Source: Pseudolysinimonas_A sp947085045
GTDB lineage: Bacteria; Actinomycetota; Actinomycetes; Actinomycetales; Microbacteriaceae
Direction of reading: 5' to 3'
Length of the DNA: 64,000 nucleotides
Assembly (NCBI GenBank): GCA_947085045.1
Contig: CAMTUU010000014.1
Location: 1-64,000 of the forward strand
Position 1 is the stretch's first letter, and every line of letters starts with the position of its first letter. Positions 32,523-41,770 of the stretch are shown one piece after another. The notes under the pieces are model-generated. The model was given only the letters and a program-made list of their open reading frames with translations. It ran no database searches and was not told where the DNA came from. A program made the position numbers and the translations under genes.

Positions 32523-33787
32523 CTGACGATTCTCGCCGACCTGACCGTGGGCCGGTCGTCCGCGATCGACGGCGGCCGGTGCCGGGCGAACGACAGCACG
32601 ATCCCGATCGCCACCATCGTGGTCAGCAGCGCCGAACCGCCCGCGGAGACCAGCGGTAGCGGCACGCCGAGCACGGGCAGCAGCCCGATCACGACGGCGA
32701 TGTTGACGAACGCCTGGCCGATGATCCAGGTCATCACCGCGGCCGTCGCGATCTTCGCGAACGGGTCGCGCGACATCCGGATGATGCGCACGAAGCAGAT
32801 CGCGAGCAGCACGAACAGCGCGAGCACGAGCAGACAGCCGAGGAGCCCCAACTCCTCGCCGACGATCGCGAAGATGAAGTCATTGTCGGCTTCCGGGATC
32901 CACGACCATTTGCCCGCGGAGTTGCCGAGGCCGACGCCGAGAACGCCGCCGTGCGCGAGCGCCTCCCACCCGTGCACGGTCTGCCAACACTCGTTGCCGA
33001 GCCGGTTCGGGTCGGTGCAGCCGGAGAGCCATGCGTCGATGCGGTCGCGACGGGAGAGGCTGAGCGTGGCGAAGCCGGCCGCGCCCACCGCCAGAACGGC
33101 GACCGCGGCGGCGAGATGCCGCAGCCGGACCCCCGCGAAGAACAGCGTGCCGAGGGTGAGGATGATGATGATCGACGCCGAGCCCAGATCGTTGCCGAGC
33201 AGCACGAGCAGAAGGGCGACACCGACGATCGGGCCGATCGGGAAGAGCACCTGACGCCATTCGTCGAGCTGGCCCGCCTTCTTGACCAGGATCCAGGGCA
33301 GCCAGAGCACGAGCGCGAGCTTGATGACCTCCGACGGCTGCGCCGTGAACGCCCCGAAGTCGAGCCAGCCGCGGTTGCCGCCGGTCTCATAGCCCAGGTC
33401 GGTGAACACCAGCATCTGCAGCACGACGCCGACGACGACCGCGATGCCCGCCCAGCGCTTCCAGAACGCGGCCGGAGCGCGCGCGGCGAGGAGCATCGCC
33501 GGGAGTCCCAGGAGGGCGAACAGCCCCTGGCGCGACGCGCGCGCGAAGAAGTTCCCGTCGTCGATCCGCGACTCGATCGCCGACGACGAGAGCACCATGA
33601 CGAGTCCGAAGACGAGCAGGAACAGCGTCGTGCCGAGCAGCAGGAAGAACTCGGGCGTCTCCGCCGCGAACAGCTTCTGCACGAGGGCGATCGGGCGCGC
33701 GGAGGACCTCTCGTCGACGGGCGCCGGAGTGGTCGCGTTACGCGGGGTCGTCGCTCGGGCCGGTCCCGGGCGCTGCACTCTCGCCAC
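32519..33787 (-). CDS. ftsW: Septal peptidoglycan glycosyltransferase FtsW
   Basis: A 422-residue SEDS protein with about ten transmembrane helices. With FtsI it polymerises lipid II at the septum. Characteristic segments are GNRGWLDFGAFTAQPSE, GNDLGSASIII and the C-terminal PLPLVSAGGSALLTTM. An extracellular loop between helices 7 and 8 contains two cysteines (SGCTDPNRLGNECW) that may form a disulfide. GTG 33787 follows GGAGGG and lies about 50 bp inside the end of murD. The stop overlaps murG. Confidence 0.95.
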   Translation of the reverse strand: MARVQRPGPARATTPRNATTPAPVDERSSARPIALVQKLFAAETPEFFLLLGTTLFLLVFGLVMVLSSSAIESRIDDGNFFARASRQGLFALLGLPAMLLAARAPAAFWKRWAGIAVVVGVVLQMLVFTDLGYETGGNRGWLDFGAFTAQPSEVIKLALVLWLPWILVKKAGQLDEWRQVLFPIGPIVGVALLLVLLGNDLGSASIIIILTLGTLFFAGVRLRHLAAAVAVLAVGAAGFATLSLSRRDRIDAWLSGCTDPNRLGNECWQTVHGWEALAHGGVLGVGLGNSAGKWSWIPEADNDFIFAIVGEELGLLGCLLVLALFVLLAICFVRIIRMSRDPFAKIATAAVMTWIIGQAFVNIAVVIGLLPVLGVPLPLVSAGGSALLTTMVAIGIVLSFARHRPPSIADDRPTVRSARIVR

Positions 33788-35276
33788 TGCCGCCCTCCGT
33801 CCACGTCCGCACCGCATCGGCGAACCGGCGTCCGCGGTCCGCGTAGTCGATGAACTGGTCCATCGACGCCGCCGCGGGAGCGAGCAGCACCACATCGCCC
33901 GCGTGGGCGAGTGATGCCGCGGCGCGGACCGCAGCCAACATCACCTCAGTCTCGGCCTCGGGGACCTCGACGAGGGGGACGCCGGGCGCGTGTCGCGCGA
34001 ACGCCTCGCGCAGGGCCGCGCGGTCCTTTCCGACCAGGATGGCGCCGCGCAACCGCCCGACGTGCTTCCGCACGAGCGGCGCGGGGTCGACGCCCTTGAG
34101 CAGGCCGCCCGCGATCCAGACCACCGATTCGAAGGCGGCGAGGGCGGCGTTCGCCGCGTGCGCGTTGGTCGCCTTGGAGTCGTCGACGAAGCGGATGCCG
34201 TCGTGCTCGCCGACCACCTCGGTGCGGTGCGCGTCGAGCGTGAACGAGCGGACGGCATCCCGGATCGCGGCCGGCGCGACGTCGGCGGCCCGGGCGAGGG
34301 CCGCTGCAGCGAGGGTGTTCGCGATGCCGTGCGGGGTGCCGAGACCGGAACCACGCAGGTCGTCGAGGGTGCACAGTTCGAGGGCGGAGTCGCGCCGTTC
34401 CTCGAGGAACGCGCGGTCGACGAGGATGTCCTCGACCAGCCCGAGGTCGGAGGGGCCAGGCATCCCCAGGCCGAAACCGATCGCCCGCGCGCCGTCCTGC
34501 ACCTCGGCGTCCTCGACCATCTCGCGGGTCGCGAGGTCGCCCTGGTTGAAGACGCAGGCCACCCGGGTGTTGGCGTAGACCTTGGCCTTGGCGTCCCGGT
34601 AGGCCCGCTTCGAGCCGTGCCAGTCGAGGTGGTCGTCGTCGAGGTTGAGGCAGACGCTCGCGAGCGGTCGCAGCTCCCCGCCGGCGTTCGCGTTGATCCA
34701 GTGCAGCTGGTAGCTCGAGAGCTCGATCACGAGCACGTCGAACCCCGCCGGATCGCGCACGGCGTCGAGCACCGGGGTGCCGATGTTGCCCGCCGGGGCG
34801 GCCCGCAGCCCGCCGGCGACCAGCATCGTCGCGGTCAGCTGCGTGGTCGTCGTCTTCCCGTTGGTGCCGGTGATGCAGATCCAGTCGGCGGGGGTGCCGT
34901 CGGCTCGGGTGACCTTGTCGCGCACGCGCCAGGCGAGTTCGATGTCGCCCCAGACCGGGATGCCGAGCCCCGCCGCCCAGAGCAGCAGCGCATGGTCGGG
35001 GTGATAGCCCGGTGACACGACGACGAGTTCGGGCGCGAACGCGGGCAGAGCCTCGGGCACCTCAGACTCGTCGGCGTGCAGCTCCAGCCGCGCCCCGATC
35101 ACCTCGAGCAGCTGGATGTGCTCGTCCGACGCGGTGCCGGCGACGACCAAAACCTCGGCGCCGAGTTCGACGAGGGTGTCGGCGACGGCGAACCCGGTCA
35201 CTCCCACCCCGAATACCGCCACCCGCAGACCCGCCCAGTCGGCATCCCAGCTGGTCAGAACGGCCAGGTCCCGCAC
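33738..35276 (-). CDS. murD: UDP-N-acetylmuramoyl-L-alanine--D-glutamate ligase
   Basis: A Mur ligase of about 512 residues that adds D-glutamate to the nucleotide precursor. Motifs are VFGVGVTGFAVADTL at the N-terminal UDP site, the P-loop ITGTNGKTTTTQL, NLDDDHLDWHG and DDSKATNAHAA. GTG 35276, 20 bp downstream of the mraY stop, gives the best N-terminus, but the spacing from the GGGAG is long, so the start is uncertain by some residues. The 3' end overlaps ftsW by 50 bp. Confidence 0.95.
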   Translation of the reverse strand: MRDLAVLTSWDADWAGLRVAVFGVGVTGFAVADTLVELGAEVLVVAGTASDEHIQLLEVIGARLELHADESEVPEALPAFAPELVVVSPGYHPDHALLLWAAGLGIPVWGDIELAWRVRDKVTRADGTPADWICITGTNGKTTTTQLTATMLVAGGLRAAPAGNIGTPVLDAVRDPAGFDVLVIELSSYQLHWINANAGGELRPLASVCLNLDDDHLDWHGSKRAYRDAKAKVYANTRVACVFNQGDLATREMVEDAEVQDGARAIGFGLGMPGPSDLGLVEDILVDRAFLEERRDSALELCTLDDLRGSGLGTPHGIANTLAAAALARAADVAPAAIRDAVRSFTLDAHRTEVVGEHDGIRFVDDSKATNAHAANAALAAFESVVWIAGGLLKGVDPAPLVRKHVGRLRGAILVGKDRAALREAFARHAPGVPLVEVPEAETEVMLAAVRAAASLAHAGDVVLLAPAAASMDQFIDYADRGRRFADAVRTWTEGGSGESAAPGTGPSDDPA

Positions 35277-35295
35277 GCTCAGCGCCCGCTCCCGG

Positions 35296-36426
35296 TCAAC
35301 GGCTGACCCATTCCAGGTAGAACAACCCGACACCGGTGGCGACGAACAGGGCTGCGATGATCCAGAACCGCACGACGACGGTCACCTCGGCCCAGCCCTT
35401 GAGCTCGAAGTGGTGGTGGATCGGGCTCATCAAGAAGATGCGCCGACCTTCGCCGTAGCGGCGCTTGGTGAACTTGAACCAGCCGCGCTGGAGGATCACC
35501 GACCCGGTCGTGATGATGAACAGGCCGGCGATCGGCACCAACAGCAACTCGGTGCGGCTGAGGATCGCGAGGGCGGCCAGGGCCCCGCCCAGCCCCATCG
35601 ACCCGGTGTCTCCCATGAAGATCTTGGCGGGCGAGGTGTTCCACCACAGGAATCCGATGAGCGCGCCGCACAGCGCCGCGGCCGCGACCGCGAGATCGAT
35701 GGGGTCACGGACGGCGTAGCACTTGTAGAGGTCGCCCGGGAAGATGTTGTCGTTGAAGCACGACTGGTTGGACTGCCAGAAGCCGATGAAGATGTAGGCC
35801 CCGATCGCGAAGATCGAGGCGCCCGCCGCGAGCCCGTCGAGGCCGTCGGTGACGTTGACGGCGTTCGAGGTACTCGTGGTGATGACGTTCACCCAGATGA
35901 CGAACAACACGAAACCGGTCACGGTGCCGAAGGCCGCGAGGTTCAACCAGCCGATGTCGCGCACGCCCGAGATGAAGGTCGACGCCGGGGTCAGGCCGTG
36001 CTCGTCTCGGAAGTTCTCGGTGATCGCGAAGACGGCGAACACGGTGCCGATGATCACCTGCCCGGCGATCTTGGTCCACCCGCCGATGCCGAGGCTGCGC
36101 TGCCTGCGGGTCTTCATGAAATCGTCGACGAACCCGACGAGTCCGAGGCCGAACGCCATCGCGAAGACCAGCACCCCGACCATCGTCCACGGCACCCCGG
36201 CGACCCAGTGCCCCACCAGGTAGCCGAGGAACCCGCCGACCAGGAAGACGATGCCGCCCATGGTCGGGGTGCCGCGCTTGGTGTGGTGCTTGAGCTGCCC
36301 GCCCGCGACTCCGTCGTCGCGGATGAACTGCCCCCAGCCGAGCCGCGTGAACAGCCGGATGAACACGGGCGTGAGGAACAGGGTGAAGGCGAGCGAGAAG
36401 CCTCCGGCGATGAGGAGGGCGATCAT
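35296..36426 (-). CDS. mraY: Phospho-N-acetylmuramoyl-pentapeptide transferase
   Basis: A 376-residue polytopic enzyme that makes lipid I from UDP-MurNAc-pentapeptide and undecaprenyl phosphate. It has about ten helices. Catalytic aspartates are in LVGFVDDFMKTR, the NVTDGLDGLA loop and GDTGSMGLGG. PIHHHFELKGW is the MraY histidine signature. The start ATG overlaps the murF stop (ATGA). Confidence 0.97.
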   Translation of the reverse strand: MIALLIAGGFSLAFTLFLTPVFIRLFTRLGWGQFIRDDGVAGGQLKHHTKRGTPTMGGIVFLVGGFLGYLVGHWVAGVPWTMVGVLVFAMAFGLGLVGFVDDFMKTRRQRSLGIGGWTKIAGQVIIGTVFAVFAITENFRDEHGLTPASTFISGVRDIGWLNLAAFGTVTGFVLFVIWVNVITTSTSNAVNVTDGLDGLAAGASIFAIGAYIFIGFWQSNQSCFNDNIFPGDLYKCYAVRDPIDLAVAAAALCGALIGFLWWNTSPAKIFMGDTGSMGLGGALAALAILSRTELLLVPIAGLFIITTGSVILQRGWFKFTKRRYGEGRRIFLMSPIHHHFELKGWAEVTVVVRFWIIAALFVATGVGLFYLEWVSR

Positions 36427-37820
36427 GCGGTGACGCCTCCCAGCCGGTCGCCGAGGAAGCGCAACCCCGCGGACTTGGAGGACTTCACGAGCACGGTGTC
36501 ACCGCGCCGGAGTTCTCCACGCAGCACAGCGTATGCGGCGTCGGCGTCGGCCACGAACACCGACTCCCCGTCCCAGGAACCCTGCAGACCCGCCGACGAG
36601 TGGATGCGGCGGGCGCGCTCGCCGACGACGATCAGCTGCGCGATGTTGAGCCGCACCGCGAGCAACCCGACGCGGTCGTGCTCCTCGTCGGCGTACTCCC
36701 CCAACTCCGCCATCTCGCCGAGGACCGCGATCGAGCGTCCGCCGGGCGGGGTGATCTGCACCAGCGTCTTGAGGGCCGCCGCCGTCGAGTCCGGGCTCGC
36801 GTTGTAGGCGTCGTTGATGATGGTGACGCCGCCTCCGGGTTCGAGCACCTCCATCCGCCAGCGCTCCGCCCGCGACACCCCCTCGATCGCGGCGATCGCG
36901 CGGTCGGCGGGGACGCCGAGCTCGCGCGCGGCGGCGAGGGCGGCCAGGGCGTTGGTCACGTGGTGCTCGCCGAGGATGCGCAGGGCGACCGGATGCCGGG
37001 TGCCGTCGGCGACGTAGTCGAACGTCGTGCCGGTCGCGGTCGCCTCGAGGTCCTCGGCCCGCACGTCGTTCACGTCGCCCAGGCCGAAGCGCACCACGCG
37101 CGCGGCCGTCAGACCGGCCATCTCGGCCACGCGCGGATCGTCGCCGTGCAGCAGCGCGACGGCCCCGGCGGGGAGGTCGGCGACCATCTCGGCCTTGGCA
37201 CGCTGCACCGCGTCGATGCCGCCGAACTCGCCCGCATGGGCGAGCCCCACCTTGAGCACGATCCCGATGTCGGGCGTGACGATGGCGACGAGCCGGGCGA
37301 TCTCGCCGATCTTCGACGCACCCATCTCGACGATGAGGTATTCGGTCGACTCGTCGACCCGCAACATCGAGATCGGCGCCCCGACGTGATTGTTGAACGA
37401 CCCTTCGGGGGCGACGGTCGGGCCCTCGGGCGTCAGCACGGCGCGCAGCAGATTCTTCGTGGTCGTCTTGCCGTTGGAGCCCGTGATCGCGACGACCCTC
37501 AGCCGGCCGAGGCCCCGCACCCGCGCGACGACGAGATGGGCGAGCGCGGCGAGCGCGGCGACCCCGTCCCCGACGACGATCAGGGCCGTCGTGACGACGA
37601 CCTCCCGTTCGGCGATCACGAGCGCCGCACCCGCCTCCGCGGCGGCCGGGGCGAACAGCGCGCCGTCGGTCGTCTCCCCGGGGAGCGCGACGAAGACCGA
37701 CCCCGGACCGACGAGGCGTGAGTCGGTCTCGACGCCGCCGGAGACCACCGCATCGGCGGCTCCGCGAATGATCCTGCCGCCGAGCGCATCCGCGATCTCG
37801 GCGAGGGTGAGGGCGATCAC
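36423..37820 (-). CDS. murF: UDP-MurNAc-tripeptide--D-Ala-D-Ala ligase
   Basis: A 465-residue Mur ligase that attaches D-Ala-D-Ala to complete the UDP-pentapeptide. Motifs are the VETDSRLVGPGSVFVAL N-terminal block, the P-loop ITGSNGKTTTKN, NNHVGAPISML, EMGASKIGEI and INDAYNASPDS. GTG 37820 overlaps the murE stop (GTGA), and the 3' end overlaps mraY. Confidence 0.96.
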   Translation of the reverse strand: MIALTLAEIADALGGRIIRGAADAVVSGGVETDSRLVGPGSVFVALPGETTDGALFAPAAAEAGAALVIAEREVVVTTALIVVGDGVAALAALAHLVVARVRGLGRLRVVAITGSNGKTTTKNLLRAVLTPEGPTVAPEGSFNNHVGAPISMLRVDESTEYLIVEMGASKIGEIARLVAIVTPDIGIVLKVGLAHAGEFGGIDAVQRAKAEMVADLPAGAVALLHGDDPRVAEMAGLTAARVVRFGLGDVNDVRAEDLEATATGTTFDYVADGTRHPVALRILGEHHVTNALAALAAARELGVPADRAIAAIEGVSRAERWRMEVLEPGGGVTIINDAYNASPDSTAAALKTLVQITPPGGRSIAVLGEMAELGEYADEEHDRVGLLAVRLNIAQLIVVGERARRIHSSAGLQGSWDGESVFVADADAAYAVLRGELRRGDTVLVKSSKSAGLRFLGDRLGGVTA

Positions 37821-39376
37821 CAGCCGGCCTCGCGGAGGGCCGCTCGCGCGAGCTCGCGCGCCGAATACTCCGTGCGCACGCCCTCGATGTCGCGGTAGTC
37901 CTGGTGGCCGGGGCCGGCCCAGAGGATCGAGTCGCCTTCCTTGGCCAGCGAGACGGCTTTCAGGATGGCGGCCTCGGGTGGACTTACCTCGTATGTCTCG
38001 GGCTGGTGCTCCGCCTGCGCGGCGCCCTCGATTAGGGTCGCGCGGATCGACTCGGGGTTCTCGAACCGCGGGTGGTGGTCGGTGATGATCAGGATGTCGC
38101 TGCCCTCGGCCGCCACCCGACCCATCGCGTGCCGCTTCGAGGCGTCGCGGTCACCGTCCGCGCCGAACACCATGATCGTGCGCCCCGACGTGAACTGCCG
38201 CACGGCGGCGAGGGTGTTCTCGAAGGCGTCGGGACTGTGCCCGAAGTCGACGTAGACACTCGGACCGCGCTCGCCCGACACCCGTTCGGTGCGGCCCGGG
38301 AGATACGCCTGGATGCCGCCGTCGGCATCCAGTGCTGCTTCGATGGCCTCGAGCTCGAAACCCGCCTCGACGAGCATCACGATGCCGAGAGCGGCGTTGG
38401 CGGCCATGTGCCAGCCGATCAGCGGCTCGCGGGCGACGAGCGAGCGACCCTCGGGTCCGCTCAGGCGGAACTCGGTGTACAGCGGCGTGGAGTCGAGGAT
38501 CTCGACCGTCCAGTCGGCACCCTCGACGTCCGTCGGCGACGCGTGCCCGATCGTCGCGATCGTTGTGACCGGGATGCGGGCCTCTTCGACGACGCGGGCG
38601 CCGTACGGGGTGTCGAGGCAGATCACGGCGCGCTTGGCGAGCTCGGGCTGGAAGAGCGGCAGCTTCGCCTGGAAGTACTCCTCCATGTCGGCGTAGTCGT
38701 CGAGGTGGTCGTGGCTCAGGTTGGTGAACCCGGCGACGTCGAAGAGCAGCCCGTCGACGCGGTGGTGGGTGAGGGCCTGGGCGCTGACCTCGACGGCGAC
38801 CGCGCGCACCCCGCTCTCCCGCATGCGGGCCAGCAGGGCGTGCATCTCGCTCGCCTCGGGGGTGGTCAGGCGGCTGACGATTGTCAGGTCACCGATGTGG
38901 CGTTCCGCCGTCGACGACAGGCCGGTCACCAGCCCGAGCTGCCGCAGGACGGCCTCGAGCAGGTACGACGTGGACGTCTTGCCGTTCGTCCCGGTCGTGC
39001 CGAACAGCAGCGGGGCGCCGTCGCGCGTGCGGTACACCCAGGCGGCGATCTCGCCCAGGGCGAGACGGGGGTTCTCGACGAGCAGGATCGGCAGCCCGGC
39101 ATCCGCCGCCAGCTCGGCACCTTCGGCGTCGGTGAGCAGCGCGACCGCGCCGCCCTCGCGCGCCTGCGCCGCGTAGGTCGCCCCGTGGCCCTTGAAGCCC
39201 TTGACGCCGACGAACAGGTCGCCGGGATGCAGGTCGCCCGTGCTGAGCGTCACGCCGCTGATCTCGAGCCCGTCGACACTGCCGCGGTGCTCGACGCCGA
39301 ACTCCTGCACGAAGCCGGCGAGCGAGCGGGGCGAGGGATGCTCCGGGCGGAGGACCGGGGGGATCCGAGAACTCAC
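37817..39376 (-). CDS. murE: UDP-MurNAc-dipeptide--diamino acid ligase
   Basis: A 519-residue Mur ligase adding the position-3 residue of the stem peptide. The P-loop is GTTGTNGKTSTS, followed by TTPEASEMHALL (carbamylated-lysine region precedes) and NLSHDHLDDY. The substrate motif, DNPR in meso-DAP enzymes, reads HHPRFENP here, so the Asp-Asn pair that holds DAP is replaced by His-His while the Arg is kept. Microbacteriaceae often use ornithine, lysine, diaminobutyrate or homoserine at this position, so the amino acid should not be assumed to be DAP. Confidence 0.95.
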   Translation of the reverse strand: MSSRIPPVLRPEHPSPRSLAGFVQEFGVEHRGSVDGLEISGVTLSTGDLHPGDLFVGVKGFKGHGATYAAQAREGGAVALLTDAEGAELAADAGLPILLVENPRLALGEIAAWVYRTRDGAPLLFGTTGTNGKTSTSYLLEAVLRQLGLVTGLSSTAERHIGDLTIVSRLTTPEASEMHALLARMRESGVRAVAVEVSAQALTHHRVDGLLFDVAGFTNLSHDHLDDYADMEEYFQAKLPLFQPELAKRAVICLDTPYGARVVEEARIPVTTIATIGHASPTDVEGADWTVEILDSTPLYTEFRLSGPEGRSLVAREPLIGWHMAANAALGIVMLVEAGFELEAIEAALDADGGIQAYLPGRTERVSGERGPSVYVDFGHSPDAFENTLAAVRQFTSGRTIMVFGADGDRDASKRHAMGRVAAEGSDILIITDHHPRFENPESIRATLIEGAAQAEHQPETYEVSPPEAAILKAVSLAKEGDSILWAGPGHQDYRDIEGVRTEYSARELARAALREAGW

Positions 39377-39411
39377 CCGACTCCTCTCTCGTCTAGGTCA
39401 GGGCCGCGCGC

Positions 39412-41181
39412 TCACCAGGTGAGCGGCAGGCTCGGCGCGGCTTCCGTCGACGGCTGGACCCGGAAGGTCTTGATGACCTGCTCCATGATCGCGTTGAAGA
39501 CGGGGGCTGCGGCGGCCGAAGACTTCATCGTATCGGGCTTGCCGAAGGTCACGACAATGGCGTACTCGGGCCGATCGGCCGGCACCACCCCGGCGTAGGA
39601 GACGATGCGCTCCGAGCCGTACTCGCCGTTCTCGGCGACCTCGCCGGTGCCGGTCTTGGCCGCGATCCGATATCCGGGGATGCTGACGACGTCGCGCGAG
39701 GCACCCTGGCTCGCGACGGTCTCCATCATCTGGAGGGTGGTGTTCGCGGCGTACTCGCTGACGACGCGCTGACCGTTCGGCACGGGCACGTCGCTCCAGG
39801 TCCCGTCGGGCTGCTCGCAGCCGCTCACCAACGTGAGCGGCATCCGCACCCCGCCGTTGCCGAGGGTCTGGTAGAGGCTCGCCATCTGCGCGCTCGTGGC
39901 CGTGATGCCCTGCCCGAACATCTGGGTCGCCACGCTGACGTCGTCGATCTGAGCGGGGGTGAAGACCGTGCCGCCGTCTTCGCCGAGGAAGCCGGCCGCG
40001 GTCGGCTGGCCGAAGCCGAACTCGCGGAACGAGTCGTACTTCTCCTGCTCGGTCAGCCCTTCGCTGAGCATGACGGTGCCGATGTTCGACGAGTTCATGA
40101 GGATGCCGGTGGAGGTCCAGCGCATGTCGCCGTGCGAGAACACGTCGGAGATGACGACCCCTGCCGGCATCCCGTTGGTGTACGCGCCCGGGACGGTGAC
40201 GGGGGTCCCGGGGGTGATCAGACCGCGATCGAGCAGCTCGGCGAACGCGACGGGCTTCATGATCGAGCCGGGTTCGAACGGCGCGGTGAAGATGCGGGCG
40301 CCGGAGTTCTCCGCCGCGACCGAGTTCAGGTCGTTCGGGTCGATCGAGGGCCAGTCGGCGGCGACGACGATCTCACCGGTGGCGACCCGCACGACCATCG
40401 CGGTGCCCCAGTCCGCTCCCACGGCGGTCCCCTGCACCGCGAGCTGCTGCTGTGCGAACCAATTCAGGTCCGAGTCGACGGTGAGGTGCACGGTGCCGCC
40501 GTCGACCGCCTCCTGGCGTACGACGAGGCTGCCGGGCAGTCGCACGCCGTCCGCGCCGCGCTCGTACGTCGAGGTGCCCTGCGTCGGCGCGAGACACTGG
40601 TTCCACTGGTACTCGGTGCCGGCCAGCGGCCCGTCGGTTCCCAGGAACCCCACCAGGTTGCCGGCGATCGCGCCGCGCGGGTAGGTGCGCGAGGGCCGCA
40701 GCTCCGCGTAGACCCAGGCGACGTCGAGGTCGAACACCGCGGTGAAGGTGTCGAGGGTGACGCCCTTCACGAGGTAGGTGAAGTTCGACTGCGGGTCGGC
40801 GGTGAGCGCCGCGGAGAGATCGGCGGCGGGGGCCCCGGTGATCTCCGCGATCTTCGCGATCGCCTCGGCCGTCGGCACGTCCACCCGTTTCCCGTCGAGC
40901 GTGATCCTGGTGATCCCGGTCTTCGGGAGGTTCTTCGGCGACGCCGTGATGTCGAAGCGGTCGACGCTGTCGGCCAGTACGGTGCCGTTCGCGTCGACGA
41001 TCTCACCGCGATCGCCCCAGACCGTGACCTCGCTCGACCGGCGGGCCTCGGCGGCCGCGGTGAGTTCGCCCGCGCGCACCACCTGGATGTCGACGAGCTT
41101 CACCACGAAGATGCCGACGACCGCGAACACCGCGAACAGGGTCAGCGCGAGCCGCCGGGCGGTGAGTCGTGAGTGCGTCAC
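39412..41181 (-). CDS. ftsI: Septal transpeptidase, penicillin-binding protein 3
   Basis: A 589-residue class B PBP that cross-links septal peptidoglycan with FtsW. One N-terminal transmembrane helix (about 10-32) is followed by a pedestal domain and the transpeptidase, with the active-site serine in PGSIMKP, then SSN in MNSSNIG and KTGTGE. The C-terminus ends at the TFR...LTW segment without PASTA domains. GTG 41181 lies 13 bp after the ftsL stop. Confidence 0.96.
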   Translation of the reverse strand: MTHSRLTARRLALTLFAVFAVVGIFVVKLVDIQVVRAGELTAAAEARRSSEVTVWGDRGEIVDANGTVLADSVDRFDITASPKNLPKTGITRITLDGKRVDVPTAEAIAKIAEITGAPAADLSAALTADPQSNFTYLVKGVTLDTFTAVFDLDVAWVYAELRPSRTYPRGAIAGNLVGFLGTDGPLAGTEYQWNQCLAPTQGTSTYERGADGVRLPGSLVVRQEAVDGGTVHLTVDSDLNWFAQQQLAVQGTAVGADWGTAMVVRVATGEIVVAADWPSIDPNDLNSVAAENSGARIFTAPFEPGSIMKPVAFAELLDRGLITPGTPVTVPGAYTNGMPAGVVISDVFSHGDMRWTSTGILMNSSNIGTVMLSEGLTEQEKYDSFREFGFGQPTAAGFLGEDGGTVFTPAQIDDVSVATQMFGQGITATSAQMASLYQTLGNGGVRMPLTLVSGCEQPDGTWSDVPVPNGQRVVSEYAANTTLQMMETVASQGASRDVVSIPGYRIAAKTGTGEVAENGEYGSERIVSYAGVVPADRPEYAIVVTFGKPDTMKSSAAAAPVFNAIMEQVIKTFRVQPSTEAAPSLPLTW

Positions 41182-41194
41182 CGGGCTCCTTCGG

Positions 41195-41770
41195 TCAACG
41201 TGTGGTCGGCGAGGGGATCGTCCCAGGTGAGGAGCTCGTCTGCGGTCCCGACCCGCCGACGATCGCCGAACCCTCAGTCTCGAGCTGAGGGTTCTCGGTC
41301 GTGGCGGGGGTTCGCTCGACGAGCGCGGTGCCGGTCAGCAGCGAGTTGCCGATCTGGTTGCCTGAGCCCGTGAGGGTGCCGCCCGCCGCCGTCGGGCTGC
41401 CCGAGACGGCGCCCGTGGAGAGGTCGAGGAACACCGGGTTGCCGCTGGCCACCATCCCGAGATTCTCGGCGTTCGCGATGAGGTTCTGCGTCGACGAGAG
41501 CAACGCGAGGTCTTCGGTGAGCGCCTGCTCCGCGCGTTGGAGGTCGCGCTGCTCGGTCTGCAGGCCGGCGATCGTGTAAGCGCCGTCGGCGAGCACGATG
41601 CTCAGCAGCAGTTGCGCGAGCAGGATGACGCCGATCCCCGCGATCGTGACGATCGCCGGGAGCACTCGCGGCCGGGCACGTCGCGATGCCCGGACCGGCG
41701 CGACGTCGAGATGGCGGTGCGGCGGGGTCGACCTCGTGGGACGCGGGGAGGACAGCGGAAGCGCGCTCAT
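41195..41770 (-). CDS. ftsL: FtsL-like divisome protein
   Basis: A 191-residue bitopic protein in the conserved FtsL slot between rsmH and ftsI. A basic cytosolic N-terminus of about 45 residues leads to one transmembrane helix (VTIAGIGVILLAQLLLSIVL). A short leucine-zipper-like coiled coil follows (GLQTEQRDLQRAEQALTEDL), then a disordered Ser/Thr/Pro/Gly-rich tail. FtsL bridges FtsQ, FtsB and FtsI. The sequence is poorly conserved, so the name rests mainly on topology and position. ATG 41770 overlaps the rsmH stop. Confidence 0.82.
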   Translation of the reverse strand: MSALPLSSPRPTRSTPPHRHLDVAPVRASRRARPRVLPAIVTIAGIGVILLAQLLLSIVLADGAYTIAGLQTEQRDLQRAEQALTEDLALLSSTQNLIANAENLGMVASGNPVFLDLSTGAVSGSPTAAGGTLTGSGNQIGNSLLTGTALVERTPATTENPQLETEGSAIVGGSGPQTSSSPGTIPSPTTR

